From positions 1 to 64,000 of the forward strand of contig CAVAPB010000007.1 of NCBI GenBank assembly GCA_963590415.1: a stretch of 64,000 bases of DNA. Reading direction: 5' to 3'. The translations under genes and the position numbers were made by a program. Shown here in pieces: positions 43,809-52,841 of this stretch. Source of the stretch: Fimenecus sp963590415 (lineage in GTDB: Bacteria; Bacillota; Clostridia; Oscillospirales; Acutalibacteraceae). The notes under the pieces were generated by a model. The model saw only the letters and a program-made list of their open reading frames with translations, was not told the DNA's origin and did no database searches. Every line of letters starts with the position of its first letter. The stretch's first letter is position 1.

Positions 43809-44597
43809 ATGGGCAAAAACAGTTTATTTGACACAATAAAATACTTTATCATTGATATGGACGGCACATTTTACCTTGACGGTAACCTTATCGACGGCTC
43901 GCTTGATTTTATTGAAAAGGTAAAGAGCGTTGGAAAGGATTACTGTTTCTTTACCAACAACTCATCGAACAATGTCGAGGTGTGCAAGAAAAAGCTTCAC
44001 AATATGGGCTGTGATGTTACCGACGATAAAATCGTCATTTCCTCCCATGTTACAATTTCGCATCTTAAAAACAATTATCCCGTTGCCAAGGTTTATCTTC
44101 TCGGCAACGAAAGGTTGACCGCCGATTTTGTAAACGCAGGCATTGAGCTTGACGAAAAAAATCCCGACATCGTGGTGCTCGGCTTTGACACAACGCTTAC
44201 CTATGAAAAGATAAGAAAGGCATGCAAGTTCATTGCAGACGGCAAAAAATACATTGCAACGCACCCGGATTTCAACTGCCCGACGGCAGACGGCTTTATG
44301 CCCGACACGGGCTCAATGATGGCTATGTTCAAAGCCTCCACAGGCAAAGAGCCCGAGGTCATGGGCAAGCCTCACGCACACACGGTCGAATATCTTACCG
44401 AAAAGCTCGACTGTGAAAAAGAGGAGCTTTGCTTTATCGGGGACAGGCTCGAAACGGACATTGCAATCGGTATGAATAACGGAGTTACCTCCGTGCTTGT
44501 ACTGACGGGCGTTACGGACCTTGCTTCCTATGAAAAGAGCGATATTAAAACCTCATTTGTCGCAAAGTCGTTAAAGGCTTTGGCTGAAGAATTATAA
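43809..44597 (+). CDS. HAD-IIA family phosphatase (NagD-like)
   Basis: 262-residue HAD hydrolase. Motif I is D16MD18GT, FFTNNSS is motif II, and GDRLETDIAIG is motif IV. The type IIA cap sits between II and III. Relatives hydrolyse nucleotide, sugar or glycerol phosphates; the substrate is unknown. A strong hairpin follows. Confidence 0.93.
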   Translation: MGKNSLFDTIKYFIIDMDGTFYLDGNLIDGSLDFIEKVKSVGKDYCFFTNNSSNNVEVCKKKLHNMGCDVTDDKIVISSHVTISHLKNNYPVAKVYLLGNERLTADFVNAGIELDEKNPDIVVLGFDTTLTYEKIRKACKFIADGKKYIATHPDFNCPTADGFMPDTGSMMAMFKASTGKEPEVMGKPHAHTVEYLTEKLDCEKEELCFIGDRLETDIAIGMNNGVTSVLVLTGVTDLASYEKSDIKTSFVAKSLKALAEEL

Positions 44598-44607
44598 TAA
44601 ATAAAGT

Positions 44608-44640
44608 AACTGAGATGCAAAGCATCTCAGTTTTTTGTTT
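44608..44640 (+). terminator. Intrinsic terminator after the HAD gene
   Basis: AACTGAGATGC (44608-44618), loop AAA, GCATCTCAGTT (44622-44632), then TTTTGTTT. The convergent spoIID gene ends at 44639. Confidence 0.9.
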
Positions 44641-45640
44641 ATTCAAGCGGTATTTTTTCGATTTCCGTACCCGTATAATAGTGTGAAAGTATTGCCTTAT
44701 AATCGCTTCCGTTCCTTGCCATATAATCGGCACCGTACTGGCTCATTCCTATAAGGTGTCCGTAGCCGGTTACATTAAAGGTAAAGCTTCCGTTTGAATA
44801 TTCAACCGAAAAGGCGGGACTTCTCAACGAAAACAAATTTCGAGTCTTTGTGCCTGTAAGGGTTTTGCCGCCTATGACAATGCTTTTTACCGCTCCCGCT
44901 TCGGTGTGCTCCGTATTTCCTATCCATACGGCCGGGTCGTCGCCGAGCTGAATTTCGGTATCGCCGGACACTGCCTGTCTGAACTGCTCCGCAGTCAGAA
45001 CCACCGTCGAAGAACAGTCGGGGGACAATTTATCTCCCGAGGACACCACCGAGACAAGATACGGCAATTCCCCTCCCCAAATGTCCGAAGCGTTTTCGGT
45101 CTTGCCCGTGCTTATGGCGCAGTACGCCGCTACTATCGGCTCGGAATTGTAGGTTACCGCCTGCCCCGCCACCTCGCTTACGGCGGCGAGTATTTTTTCG
45201 TGGTAGCGGTCATATTTGTCTCCCCATTTTTCCTTTTGCTGTTCCTCGCTCAAATATCCCTGATGCTTTTTCGGGTCGTCCGATATGTCGGCGCCGTTGA
45301 GTGAGGAGTCGGGATTTTTGCGAAGTCTTACAAGGTTCGTATATGCAGCAACCGCCTGCGCCTTGAGCGCTTCCTCGTGATATGTTGCGGGCATTTCGCT
45401 TGCAACGCAGCCGACAAGATATTCCGTAACGGACGCCGTCATTATGTTGCCGTCTGCTTTAGCCATAACCTTGACAACGCCGCTTTCCGCATCGTCTGAC
45501 TCGTCCGCTTCGGAAGAAAACGAGGAGGAAAATGTCTCTTTTACATTCTTTGCCGAAAACTCCGACAGGTCAAGCGCCGCCACAGGAACGGCTATCATAG
45601 CGGCAAGCATTACAATCATAAAAATTACAGGTCTTTTCAT
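44639..45640 (-). CDS. spoIID: SpoIID/LytB-domain protein
   Basis: 333-residue membrane-anchored protein: an N-terminal helix (about 5-23), a linker, then the SpoIID domain (about 65-325) with VTEYLVGCVASEMPATYHEEALKAQAVAAYT cut here into its core EMPATYHEEALKAQA and the late GHLIGMSQYGA. SpoIID is a lytic transglycosylase that acts with SpoIIP in engulfment, pointing to sporulation ability or a relic of it. Related LytB-domain proteins act in vegetative walls, so a sporulation role is likely but not proven. It is a single gene. Confidence 0.9.
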   Translation of the reverse strand: MKRPVIFMIVMLAAMIAVPVAALDLSEFSAKNVKETFSSSFSSEADESDDAESGVVKVMAKADGNIMTASVTEYLVGCVASEMPATYHEEALKAQAVAAYTNLVRLRKNPDSSLNGADISDDPKKHQGYLSEEQQKEKWGDKYDRYHEKILAAVSEVAGQAVTYNSEPIVAAYCAISTGKTENASDIWGGELPYLVSVVSSGDKLSPDCSSTVVLTAEQFRQAVSGDTEIQLGDDPAVWIGNTEHTEAGAVKSIVIGGKTLTGTKTRNLFSLRSPAFSVEYSNGSFTFNVTGYGHLIGMSQYGADYMARNGSDYKAILSHYYTGTEIEKIPLE

Positions 45641-45675
45641 TTAATGTACCTCCGTTTATAATTCTTTGGTTTTCG

Positions 45676-45704
45676 TTGACTTTACGACCGTTTTGATATA
45701 CAAT
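45676..45704 (+). promoter_or_regulatory. Promoter of the citrate synthase gene
   Basis: TTGACT (45676-45681), 17-bp spacer, TACAAT (45699-45704). Confidence 0.8.
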
Positions 45705-45769
45705 AGAATATCAATTAAAATGTACAATTGTGTCCTGATATATTATTTTATTTGTAAGGAGGCTCGGAA

Positions 45770-47182
45770 ATGTCCGAATTTATTTCTTCCATCTCCGACA
45801 ATACCATTCATAGTTTATGCGACGAATTGCTGAAAAATAACAGCATACAGCCCGAGGACTATAAAAGATTTGATGTTAAAAAGGGATTGAGAAATACCGA
45901 TGGCACTGGCGTTATGGCAGGTCTTACAAGGATTTGTTCCGTTGAGGGCTACTACATAGACGACGGCGAGCGCGTACCGAGAGAGGGCAGACTTTTTTAC
46001 CGCGGTATAAATATGAGCGATATAGTCAAAAACTGTAAGGAGGAAAATCGCTTCGGCTTTGAAGAGGTCGTATGGCTCCTGCTTTTCGGCGATTTGCCGA
46101 CAAAGGAACAGCTTGATGTTTTCACTTCCGTTCTCGCTCAGGCAAGGGAGCTTCCCGATGAATTCATTGAGGATATAATAATGAAAGCTCCGTCGAGGGA
46201 CATTATGAACAAGGTCGCAAGCTCCGTGCTCGGACTTTACACCTTTGACGAAAACCCGGACGACACCTCGCTTGAAAATGTTCTGCGCCAGTCAATCCAG
46301 CTTATAGCGCAAATTCCGATGCTTATGTCCTACGCATATCAGGCAAAGAGAAGAGCCTTTGACCGCAAGAGTATGTATATTCATCAGAACAGGCTAAGCT
46401 ACACAATGGCAGAGTCCATTCTCGGCTCTATCCGTTCCGACCGTAAATTCACGGACGCCGAAGCAAAGCTTCTCGACACCTGTATGATAATTCACGCAGA
46501 CCACGGCGGCGGTAACAACTCGGCATTCACAACGCGTTGTATTTCCTCTACGGGAACGGACACCTATTCGGCAATTGCCGCCGGTATCGGCTCTCTTAAA
46601 GGTCCCAAGCACGGCGGCGCAAACATAAGAGTTCACAAAATGGTTGAGGATATAAAGGCAAATGTCAAAAACACGGCAGATGAGGGTCAGATAGCCGATT
46701 ACCTTACAAAGGTTATCAAAAAAGAGGCAGGCGACGGCTCGGGACTTATATACGGTATGGGTCACGCTGTTTACACGCTCTCGGATCCGAGAGCCGTGCT
46801 TCTTAAAAACGACGCTCAGAAGTACTCGGCACAGTTCGGCTATGAGGAGGAATTTAAAATCCTCGAAGCCGTTGAAAAGGTTACGCCCGAGCTATTCTGT
46901 AAATACAAGGGTATAAAGAAGAAAATATGCGCCAATGTTGATTTGTACTCGGGTCTTATCTACTCAATGCTCAAAATTCCCGAGGAGCTTTTTACGCCGA
47001 TGTTTATGTCGGCAAGAGTTCCCGGCTGGTGCGCTCACAGAATAGAGGAGCTTTATTCCGCCGGCAAGATAATGCGCCCCGCATACAAGAGCGTTTCTCT
47101 GCCGAGGAGCTTCGTTCCGCTTTCGGAGCGAATTGACGACCATACTGTACAGAACGAGTACATTCCCACCGAAGAAAGATAA
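45770..47182 (+). CDS. gltA: Citrate synthase
   Basis: 470-residue type citrate/2-methylcitrate synthase, condensing oxaloacetate and acetyl-CoA. RLFYRGINMSDIV, IIHADHGGGNNSAF with catalytic His, GPKHGGANIRVHKM and GMGHAVYTLSDPRA with the second His and Asp are present. The N-terminus is longer than in the GltA of proteobacteria, as common in Clostridia. No aconitase or isocitrate dehydrogenase is nearby; it likely feeds glutamate synthesis. Confidence 0.95.
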   Translation: MSEFISSISDNTIHSLCDELLKNNSIQPEDYKRFDVKKGLRNTDGTGVMAGLTRICSVEGYYIDDGERVPREGRLFYRGINMSDIVKNCKEENRFGFEEVVWLLLFGDLPTKEQLDVFTSVLAQARELPDEFIEDIIMKAPSRDIMNKVASSVLGLYTFDENPDDTSLENVLRQSIQLIAQIPMLMSYAYQAKRRAFDRKSMYIHQNRLSYTMAESILGSIRSDRKFTDAEAKLLDTCMIIHADHGGGNNSAFTTRCISSTGTDTYSAIAAGIGSLKGPKHGGANIRVHKMVEDIKANVKNTADEGQIADYLTKVIKKEAGDGSGLIYGMGHAVYTLSDPRAVLLKNDAQKYSAQFGYEEEFKILEAVEKVTPELFCKYKGIKKKICANVDLYSGLIYSMLKIPEELFTPMFMSARVPGWCAHRIEELYSAGKIMRPAYKSVSLPRSFVPLSERIDDHTVQNEYIPTEER

Positions 47183-47202
47183 TTACGAAAGAGGCTTAAA
47201 AA

Positions 47203-48159
47203 ATGAGTTCAAAATCACAAAAAAAGAATATCGGCTTCAAAGCGATATACGCTGTCCTCGGCGTTGCTCTTGCGGCTTTAATCCCTGTTAGAATTTATCA
47301 GCTTGTCTGCCTTAATGAGAGAGATTCAAGCGGCTTTTTCTCAAGAGTAAACGCAAGCGTTTATGTTTTTTATGCACTCGCAGTTATCTTTGCGGCGGCA
47401 ATATTCGTGCTCGTAACTCTTACAAACAAGGTTACGGCTTCAAAATCGGTAAAGGGTGAATCAAAGCCGCTTTGCGTCGGCGCAGCGCTGTTTGCTCTCG
47501 GCCTTGCATATGACACGGGTGTTTGCTTCGCTTCCTTTATAAAATCGGTCTCAAGCTACGGAGCAGGTTCAAGCGTTATGTCATATCTGTTCTCAAACGG
47601 TATGTTTTCCGTGCTTTTCGAGGCGATCTTCGGGCTTTGCGCCTGTATTTACTTCATACTTTTCGCACTCTATTATCACGACGGCAAGGGTTCGTTTGCC
47701 GATTACAAATTTCTCGCGCTGACTCCCCTTTTCTGGGCTATGTTCAAAACGGTTTACAGATTTATGACAAAGATAAGCTTTATAGTTCTTGCAGACCTTA
47801 TGCTTGAGCTTGCGATGCTTGTGTTTATGATGCTTTTCTTTATGTCTTTTGCAAGAATAAGCTCGCAGGTATGTCAGAAATATGAAATGCGCAAAGCTAT
47901 GAAATATGCCCTTATCGCGGCAATGTTTGCACTTGTTATCGGCGTTTCAAGGCTTGCGGTTACGGCTTGCGGACTTTCCGAGACACTCCCGACAGGCTTC
48001 CCGTTTTCGCTCACCGATTTAACATTCGGCGTGTTTGCGATTATCTATGTTGACGCCTGCTCAAAATCCGGCAGAAGTGCAGACGAGGACGAGCTGTTGG
48101 CTGACGAAACCGAAAAGCCGTCGAACGAACCCGTCAACGACGATTTCCTTGACAACTGA
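47203..48159 (+). CDS. Multi-pass membrane protein of unknown function
   Basis: 318 residues with about eight hydrophobic segments and an acidic C-terminal tail (SADEDELLADETEKP). I recognise no family. It starts 20 bp past citrate synthase and ends 14 bp before an AEC transporter, so it may share their transcript. A similar plan occurs in poorly described clostridial membrane proteins. Confidence 0.8.
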   Translation: MSSKSQKKNIGFKAIYAVLGVALAALIPVRIYQLVCLNERDSSGFFSRVNASVYVFYALAVIFAAAIFVLVTLTNKVTASKSVKGESKPLCVGAALFALGLAYDTGVCFASFIKSVSSYGAGSSVMSYLFSNGMFSVLFEAIFGLCACIYFILFALYYHDGKGSFADYKFLALTPLFWAMFKTVYRFMTKISFIVLADLMLELAMLVFMMLFFMSFARISSQVCQKYEMRKAMKYALIAAMFALVIGVSRLAVTACGLSETLPTGFPFSLTDLTFGVFAIIYVDACSKSGRSADEDELLADETEKPSNEPVNDDFLDN

Positions 48160-48173
48160 CAGAGGGGCGATAT

Positions 48174-49112
48174 ATGTTCTTACAAAATGTTGCAGTTGCG
48201 GCAAAGCAAGTGGCAATTCTTTACATCATAATTGCCGTCGGCTTTTTCTGTGACAGAACGAAGCTTTATACCGAAAAGGCTTCAAGACTTACAAACGACC
48301 TGCTTTTCTATATTGTTACGCCTGCAATTATAATTTCATCGTTCACCGCAATGGAATTATCCGATGAAAACTGGCACAATCTTCTTATGTCATTTCTCGG
48401 CGGCACGGTGTTCCATATTATCGCAATTATAATCTCTCTGCCCTTTTTCAGGCACGGCAATGAGGACACAATGCGGGTATATAAATTCGCCTGCGTTTAC
48501 GGCAATGTAGGATACATGGTGTTGCCGCTTGCGGAGGCTGTGCTCGGCACGGAGGGCGTGTTCTTCTGCTCGGGCGTACTCATCCCTTTCAATGTTTTTT
48601 CGTTTACACACGGCGTTTGTCTTATGAAAAAGAGCGAAAACGGAAAAAATCCGATAAGCCTTAAATCGCTTATCCTGAACCCTGGCATTATCTCGGTTAT
48701 AATCGGACTTCCGATTTATCTTTTAGAAATAAGACTTCCCGATATTATACTCACGCCCGTAGAATCCATCGCAAGCCTAAACACTCCTCTTGCAATGCTT
48801 ATGTTCGGCACATACCTTTCAAAAACGGACCTCAAAAGGATGTTTTTGCGCCGTGAAGCGTACCTTACGGCGTTATTAAAGCTTATTGTAACACCGCTGG
48901 TCTCATTCGGCGTATTCAGACTTATGGGAATTTCGGGAACATTGCTCACAGCACTTATCCTTTCGGCCTCGGCACCGACGGCAAACAACACGGTTATGTT
49001 CTCTACAAAGTACGGCAGGGATAATGAAGCGGCGTCGCAGACTGTTGCGATCGTAGGTTTTATTTCAATTGTTACAATGCCGGTTATGATAGCACTTTCG
49101 CAGAATTTTTAA
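48174..49112 (+). CDS. AEC-family (auxin efflux carrier-like) transporter
   Basis: 312-residue membrane protein with about ten helices in the usual AEC plan, with a central cytoplasmic loop near 155. YIIIAVGFFCDRTKLYT and the late SASAPTANNTVMFSTKYG are typical. Bacterial members carry organic acids such as malate or citrate, which fits the citrate synthase upstream. Confidence 0.9.
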   Translation: MFLQNVAVAAKQVAILYIIIAVGFFCDRTKLYTEKASRLTNDLLFYIVTPAIIISSFTAMELSDENWHNLLMSFLGGTVFHIIAIIISLPFFRHGNEDTMRVYKFACVYGNVGYMVLPLAEAVLGTEGVFFCSGVLIPFNVFSFTHGVCLMKKSENGKNPISLKSLILNPGIISVIIGLPIYLLEIRLPDIILTPVESIASLNTPLAMLMFGTYLSKTDLKRMFLRREAYLTALLKLIVTPLVSFGVFRLMGISGTLLTALILSASAPTANNTVMFSTKYGRDNEAASQTVAIVGFISIVTMPVMIALSQNF

Positions 49113-49129
49113 CGAAAGATTTTGATTTT

Positions 49130-49999
49130 ATGAGAATAGATGATTTTAATCTAAGCAGCCGCGAGAGCGAAGTTCTTCGGTCTTATGCAAAGAACGGCAC
49201 ATTTCCGCAGACATTTCTCGTAGAGGGCGGAACGCTTGAAGCAAGAACAGATTTCGCCCGTTTCCTTGCAAATATGATTGTCTGTAACGGTAAGGGAGAA
49301 AAGCCCTGCGGTATATGTTCCGCCTGTATAAAGTGTGCGGCCGGTTCAAATCCCGATATAAAGCAATACGGTGAAGAAAAGGAAAACTACACCTTCAAGG
49401 TTGAATTTTCAAGGCAGATAAAGCAGGACGCCTTTGTTATCCCCAACGATTCGGACAAAAAGGTATATATAATAACCGAAGCGCAGAATATGAACGACTC
49501 CTCGGAAAACGCAATGCTTAAAATCCTCGAAGAGCCGCCGTATTTCGATTACTTCATACTCACCTGCTCGTCAAAAAGCGCAATGCTCGACACGATAATT
49601 TCAAGGGCGTCACTGATAAGCCTTTCGGACGCAGAGGAAGCATATTCCGAAAAATGCGTCACCCTAGCCGAAAATATCGCAGTCTCGCTTTGTGCGGATG
49701 CGGAGCTCGAGCTGCTTAAAGAGCTCTCTTTCCTCGCAAGCGACAAGGGAAGCTTTCTTGAAACTCTGTCGGTGCTCACAAGGATATTTACCGACGCGCT
49801 TATCTTTAAGCAGACGGGTAAAAACCATTCGGATTTTTCCGATGTTACGCAGGTGCTGTGCTCAAAGCTTTCGGCAAACAAGCTGTATGCCCTTATCGGA
49901 GAAACGGCAAAGCTTGTCGGATTATTCAAACAAAACGCAAATTACAATTTACTCATAACCGCAATGAGCGGACGCTTACGCTCGGCGGTAGGCAAATAA
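49130..49999 (+). CDS. holB: DNA polymerase III subunit delta' (clamp loader)
   Basis: 289-residue AAA+ clamp-loader subunit. The zinc-binding set CGICSACIKC (60-69) is clear; the ATP loop is degenerate (VEGGTLEART, 31-40), as usual for delta'. KVYIITEAQNMNDSSENAMLKILEEPP is cut here into its core AMLKILEEPP, a hallmark. It is 11 bp ahead of ricT, the normal Firmicutes pairing. Confidence 0.93.
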   Translation: MRIDDFNLSSRESEVLRSYAKNGTFPQTFLVEGGTLEARTDFARFLANMIVCNGKGEKPCGICSACIKCAAGSNPDIKQYGEEKENYTFKVEFSRQIKQDAFVIPNDSDKKVYIITEAQNMNDSSENAMLKILEEPPYFDYFILTCSSKSAMLDTIISRASLISLSDAEEAYSEKCVTLAENIAVSLCADAELELLKELSFLASDKGSFLETLSVLTRIFTDALIFKQTGKNHSDFSDVTQVLCSKLSANKLYALIGETAKLVGLFKQNANYNLLITAMSGRLRSAVGK

Positions 50000-50010
50000 A
50001 GGAGAAATAT

Positions 50011-50874
50011 ATGGCAGAAATAGTCGGTATAAGATTTAAGAATGTAGGAAAGATTTACTACTTTGAACCTAACGGAATGACCTTCAAAAAGGGCGACCGT
50101 GCAATAGTCGAAACAGCAAGAGGCCTTGAGTGCGGCGAGGTTGCAATGGAAAACAGAGATGTTCCTGACGACACTATTGTAAATCCGCTCAAGCCCGTAA
50201 TCAGACCTGCTACCGAGGCTGATTTGAAAACGGTTGAGCAGAATAAGGAAAAAGAAAAAAAAGCGTATAAGATATGTGAGGAAAAAATCGCTCGACACGG
50301 ACTTGAAATGAAACTTGTCGATGTTGAATACACCTTTGATTCGAGCAAGATCCTTTTCTATTTTACCGCCGACGGCAGAGTTGACTTCCGTGAGCTTGTA
50401 AAGGACCTTGCAAGCGTTTTCAGGACAAGAATTGAATTAAGACAGATAGGCGTAAGGGACGAAGCAAAAATGCTCGGCGGCTTCGGAATATGCGGCAGAC
50501 CGTTCTGCTGCAAGTCATTTCTCGGCGAGTTCCAGCCCGTTTCCATTAAAATGGCAAAGGAACAGGGTATGTCGCTCAACCCCGTAAAAATCAGCGGAAC
50601 CTGCGGCAGACTTATGTGCTGCCTCAAATATGAGCAGGACACCTACGAGCATCTACTGCGCCACACCCCCAAGGTCGGCGCAATTGTCGAAACCGTTGAA
50701 GGCAGAGGCACGGTAATTGAAAACAATCTTATAACGGGTATGCTCAAAATAAGGCTCGACAGACGAAGTGACGCTGCTCCGATAACGGTTGAACGCCACA
50801 GCGTCAAGCTTATAAAGGACGCTCAGATTAAGCTCGACAGGAAAGAAATCGAGGCGCTGAAAGGCATTGAATAA
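50011..50874 (+). CDS. ricT: PSP1-domain protein RicT (YaaT)
   Basis: 287-residue protein of the Y-complex (RicA-RicF-RicT) that guides RNase Y in Bacillus. The PSP1 core (about 60-150) has RTRIELRQIGVRDEAKMLGG (140-159), followed by the Cys-rich pair CGRPFCCKSF and CGRLMCCLKYE, which can hold a 4Fe-4S cluster. The ATG follows AAAGGAG directly past the holB stop; the longer open frame overlaps holB. Confidence 0.94.
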   Translation: MAEIVGIRFKNVGKIYYFEPNGMTFKKGDRAIVETARGLECGEVAMENRDVPDDTIVNPLKPVIRPATEADLKTVEQNKEKEKKAYKICEEKIARHGLEMKLVDVEYTFDSSKILFYFTADGRVDFRELVKDLASVFRTRIELRQIGVRDEAKMLGGFGICGRPFCCKSFLGEFQPVSIKMAKEQGMSLNPVKISGTCGRLMCCLKYEQDTYEHLLRHTPKVGAIVETVEGRGTVIENNLITGMLKIRLDRRSDAAPITVERHSVKLIKDAQIKLDRKEIEALKGIE

Positions 50875-50891
50875 AATTCATAAAAAAGCAC

Positions 50892-50919
50892 TTGATATTT
50901 TGAAAAATTGTGTTACAAT
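50892..50919 (+). promoter_or_regulatory. Promoter of the ferredoxin gene
   Basis: TTGATA (50892-50897), 16-bp spacer, TACAAT (50914-50919). Confidence 0.75.
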
Positions 50920-50952
50920 GTAAATCAATAAATAACAAGGGAGGTAAGAATT

Positions 50953-51123
50953 ATGGCATACAAAATCAGTGATGATTGCATTACCTGCGGTGCATGCGCT
51001 GCAGAATGTCCCGTTGAAGCTATTTCAGACGGCGGCGATAAGTATGTAATCGATGCGGATACCTGCATCAGCTGTGGCAACTGCGCAGAAGTTTGCCCCG
51101 TAGGAGCTCCCTCACAGGACTAA
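50953..51123 (+). CDS. 2[4Fe-4S] ferredoxin
   Basis: 56-residue clostridial-type ferredoxin starting MAYKISDDCITCGACAAECP, with a second set CISCGNCAEVCPVGA; each follows C-x2-C-x2-C-x3-C-P. It carries low-potential electrons between enzymes such as pyruvate:ferredoxin oxidoreductase and hydrogenase. GGGAGG precedes the ATG. It has its own promoter and terminator, hence one short transcript. Confidence 0.97.
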   Translation: MAYKISDDCITCGACAAECPVEAISDGGDKYVIDADTCISCGNCAEVCPVGAPSQD

Positions 51124-51149
51124 TCCCATTTTGAGAAAGCTGTTAAATA

Positions 51150-51180
51150 AGGACCCGATTACGGGTCTTTATTTTTTTGC
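51150..51180 (+). terminator. Intrinsic terminator after the ferredoxin gene
   Basis: GACCCG (51152-51157), loop ATTA, CGGGTC (51162-51167), then TTTATTTTTTT. Confidence 0.8.
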
Positions 51181-51181
51181 C

Positions 51182-51210
51182 TTGACATAAGACAATAAAA
51201 ATTATATAAT
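51182..51210 (+). promoter_or_regulatory. Promoter of the Fur-exporter operon
   Basis: TTGACA (51182-51187), 17-bp spacer, TATAAT (51205-51210), perfect consensus. Just after it TTTTCATTTTCG could be part of a metal-regulator site, with low confidence. Confidence 0.88.
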
Positions 51211-51253
51211 TTCAAATTGGAATTCGTTTTCATTTTCGTTTAGGAGGCGGAAT

Positions 51254-51658
51254 ATGGGATACACGACAAAGCAGAGCACTGAAATTCTTGATTTTTTGAA
51301 GAAGAACAAGGACAGACACCTCACAGCCGAGGACGTTTTTTATTCCATGCGCCAAAGCGGCTGCAATATCGGCAGAACAACCGTTTACCGCCACCTTGAA
51401 AGGCTTCACAAAGACGGAGTTATAAGAAAATATGTCCTTGGAGACGGTGACTGTGCCTGCTATCAGTATTTTGAAGACTCCGGCGACTGCCACAGGCATT
51501 ACCACTTAAAATGCCTTAAATGCGGCAAGCTTCTGCACGCCGAATGTGAGTTCTTAAACGGTCTGTCGGAGCATATAGAAAAAGAGCACAACTTTGTCAT
51601 TGACGGAGAGAAGACCGTGCTTTACGGCATTTGCGGAGAGTGCCGCAGAAAGGATTGA
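51254..51658 (+). CDS. Fur-family metalloregulator
   Basis: 134-residue repressor with a winged HTH (RHLTAEDVFYSMRQSG, GRTTVYRHLERL) and a dimerisation domain. The structural zinc site is C87-x2-C90 and C127-x2-C130; H80, H82 and H84 may be the sensing ligands. It is shorter than E. coli Fur. The following exporter gene suggests zinc or another metal is sensed, not only iron. The start follows GGAGGCGG. Confidence 0.92.
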   Translation: MGYTTKQSTEILDFLKKNKDRHLTAEDVFYSMRQSGCNIGRTTVYRHLERLHKDGVIRKYVLGDGDCACYQYFEDSGDCHRHYHLKCLKCGKLLHAECEFLNGLSEHIEKEHNFVIDGEKTVLYGICGECRRKD

Positions 51659-51664
51659 TTTTAA

Positions 51665-52525
51665 TTGCTTGATATATTAAAGGATGTTGTTCTTGACACG
51701 GCGCTTGACTGCCTGAAAATGCTGCCGTTTTTGTTTTTAGCTTTTCTTTTGCTTGAAGCGGTAGAGCACCACACATCAAAAAAGACTGATAAAATTCTCG
51801 CAAAATCGGGCAGCTTCGCTCCGCTTGTCGGCGCATTGCTCGGTTGTGTGCCCCAGTGCGGTTTTTCGGTTTTTGCCGCAAATCTGTATTCAGGCGGTCT
51901 TATAGGTCTCGGAACGCTTGTGGCGGTTTTTCTCTCCACATCGGACGAGGCTGTGATAATTATGTTCTCACACCCGGAAAGCAAAGCGGAAATACTCAAG
52001 CTCATAGCCGTAAAAATCGTCATTGCGGTATTTTTCGGATATATAATAACGCTTTTTGAAAAGAAAAAGCCCGAGCCGGAAAAGCATGTCGGGGACCTGT
52101 GCGAGGACGAGCACTGCGGTTGCCATGACGAGCACGGAGGAATATTGAAGCCGGCACTTCGGCACACCGTAAAGATTTTCGTCTTCCTTGTGCTGACGGT
52201 GTTCATTCTTAACCTTGCGGTAGAATTTCTCGGCATGGAGCGGATTTCAAAGCTGCTGTTGACCGACTCTGTTTTTCAACCGTTCCTTTCGGCTGTAATC
52301 GGAATGATTCCCAACTGCGCCGCTTCGATTTTGCTCACGGAGCTGTACCTTAAAGGCGCAATAAGCTTCGCCTCGGTAATCTCAGGGCTTTCCATGGGTG
52401 CCGGTACCGGACTTATAGTTATGTTCCGCGAAAACAGAAATGTTAAGGAAAACCTTAAAATCGTTGCAATTATGTATATCTGCTCGGTACTGTCCGGCAT
52501 TGCGGTTTCATTTTTGCCGATATGA
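51665..52525 (+). CDS. Putative heavy-metal exporter (ArsP_2-like, 10 TM)
   Basis: 286-residue membrane protein in two halves, each with the permease motif: CVPQCGFS (61-68) and MIPNCAAS near the end. Between them, residues 141-157 form a His/Cys/Asp/Glu-rich loop (HVGDLCEDEHCGCHDEH) that must bind a metal. I name it by resemblance to the PF11449 group; the ion could be Zn, Cu, Mn or arsenic. It starts (TTG) 6 bp past the Fur-family gene, which should control it. Confidence 0.82.
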   Translation: MLDILKDVVLDTALDCLKMLPFLFLAFLLLEAVEHHTSKKTDKILAKSGSFAPLVGALLGCVPQCGFSVFAANLYSGGLIGLGTLVAVFLSTSDEAVIIMFSHPESKAEILKLIAVKIVIAVFFGYIITLFEKKKPEPEKHVGDLCEDEHCGCHDEHGGILKPALRHTVKIFVFLVLTVFILNLAVEFLGMERISKLLLTDSVFQPFLSAVIGMIPNCAASILLTELYLKGAISFASVISGLSMGAGTGLIVMFRENRNVKENLKIVAIMYICSVLSGIAVSFLPI

Positions 52526-52554
52526 TTTTCAAATAAATTTTTACAGGCTGACTT

Positions 52555-52622
52555 TTGGCTGAGCGTTCATAAAGCAGTATAGGCTTCTCACATAAAAATT
52601 CATTATGCCTTTGGCGAAAAGC
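52555..52622 (+). repeat. 68-bp dispersed repeat, copy 2
   Basis: Matches the reverse complement of 35130-35197 at about 60 of 68 positions, ungapped, by eye count. Beyond position 52622 the copies diverge. Confidence 0.75.
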
Positions 52623-52796
52623 ACGGAGTAAACGGTACTACGGAAGTGCGGGGACTTGCCCATGTCCTAATTTGTTATATATCCCACTGCAGGCATCCGC
52701 AAGGGCTTTCCCTACGGATTGTGTATTGCCGTCTCGGTAAGGCGCTGTCTGATATAAACTTAATTCGCACACTATAAACAACCTATTCACCAACAA

Positions 52797-52826
52797 AAAA
52801 CAGGACTTCAAAGAAGTCCTGTTTTT
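52797..52826 (-). terminator. Intrinsic terminator of the V-ATPase operon
   Basis: CAGGACTTC (52801-52809), loop AAA, GAAGTCCTG (52813-52821), with A and T runs at both sides. On the minus strand it follows the subunit D gene. Confidence 0.9.
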
Positions 52827-52841
52827 ACATGCATAATACAA

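Larger units (their letters stand above)
52526..52841. other. Gene-free stretch with repeats
   Basis: No gene is visible. It carries the second copy of the 68-bp dispersed repeat (52555-52622), a CCGCAAGGGC-TTTCCCTACGG motif (about 52697-52717) and a terminator at its right end. It separates convergent units. Confidence 0.7.

Noticed and set aside
51211..51240. Fur-box-like AT-rich stretch ahead of the Fur-family gene
   Set aside because: No clear inverted repeat of the expected form could be found; left as a low-confidence note only.
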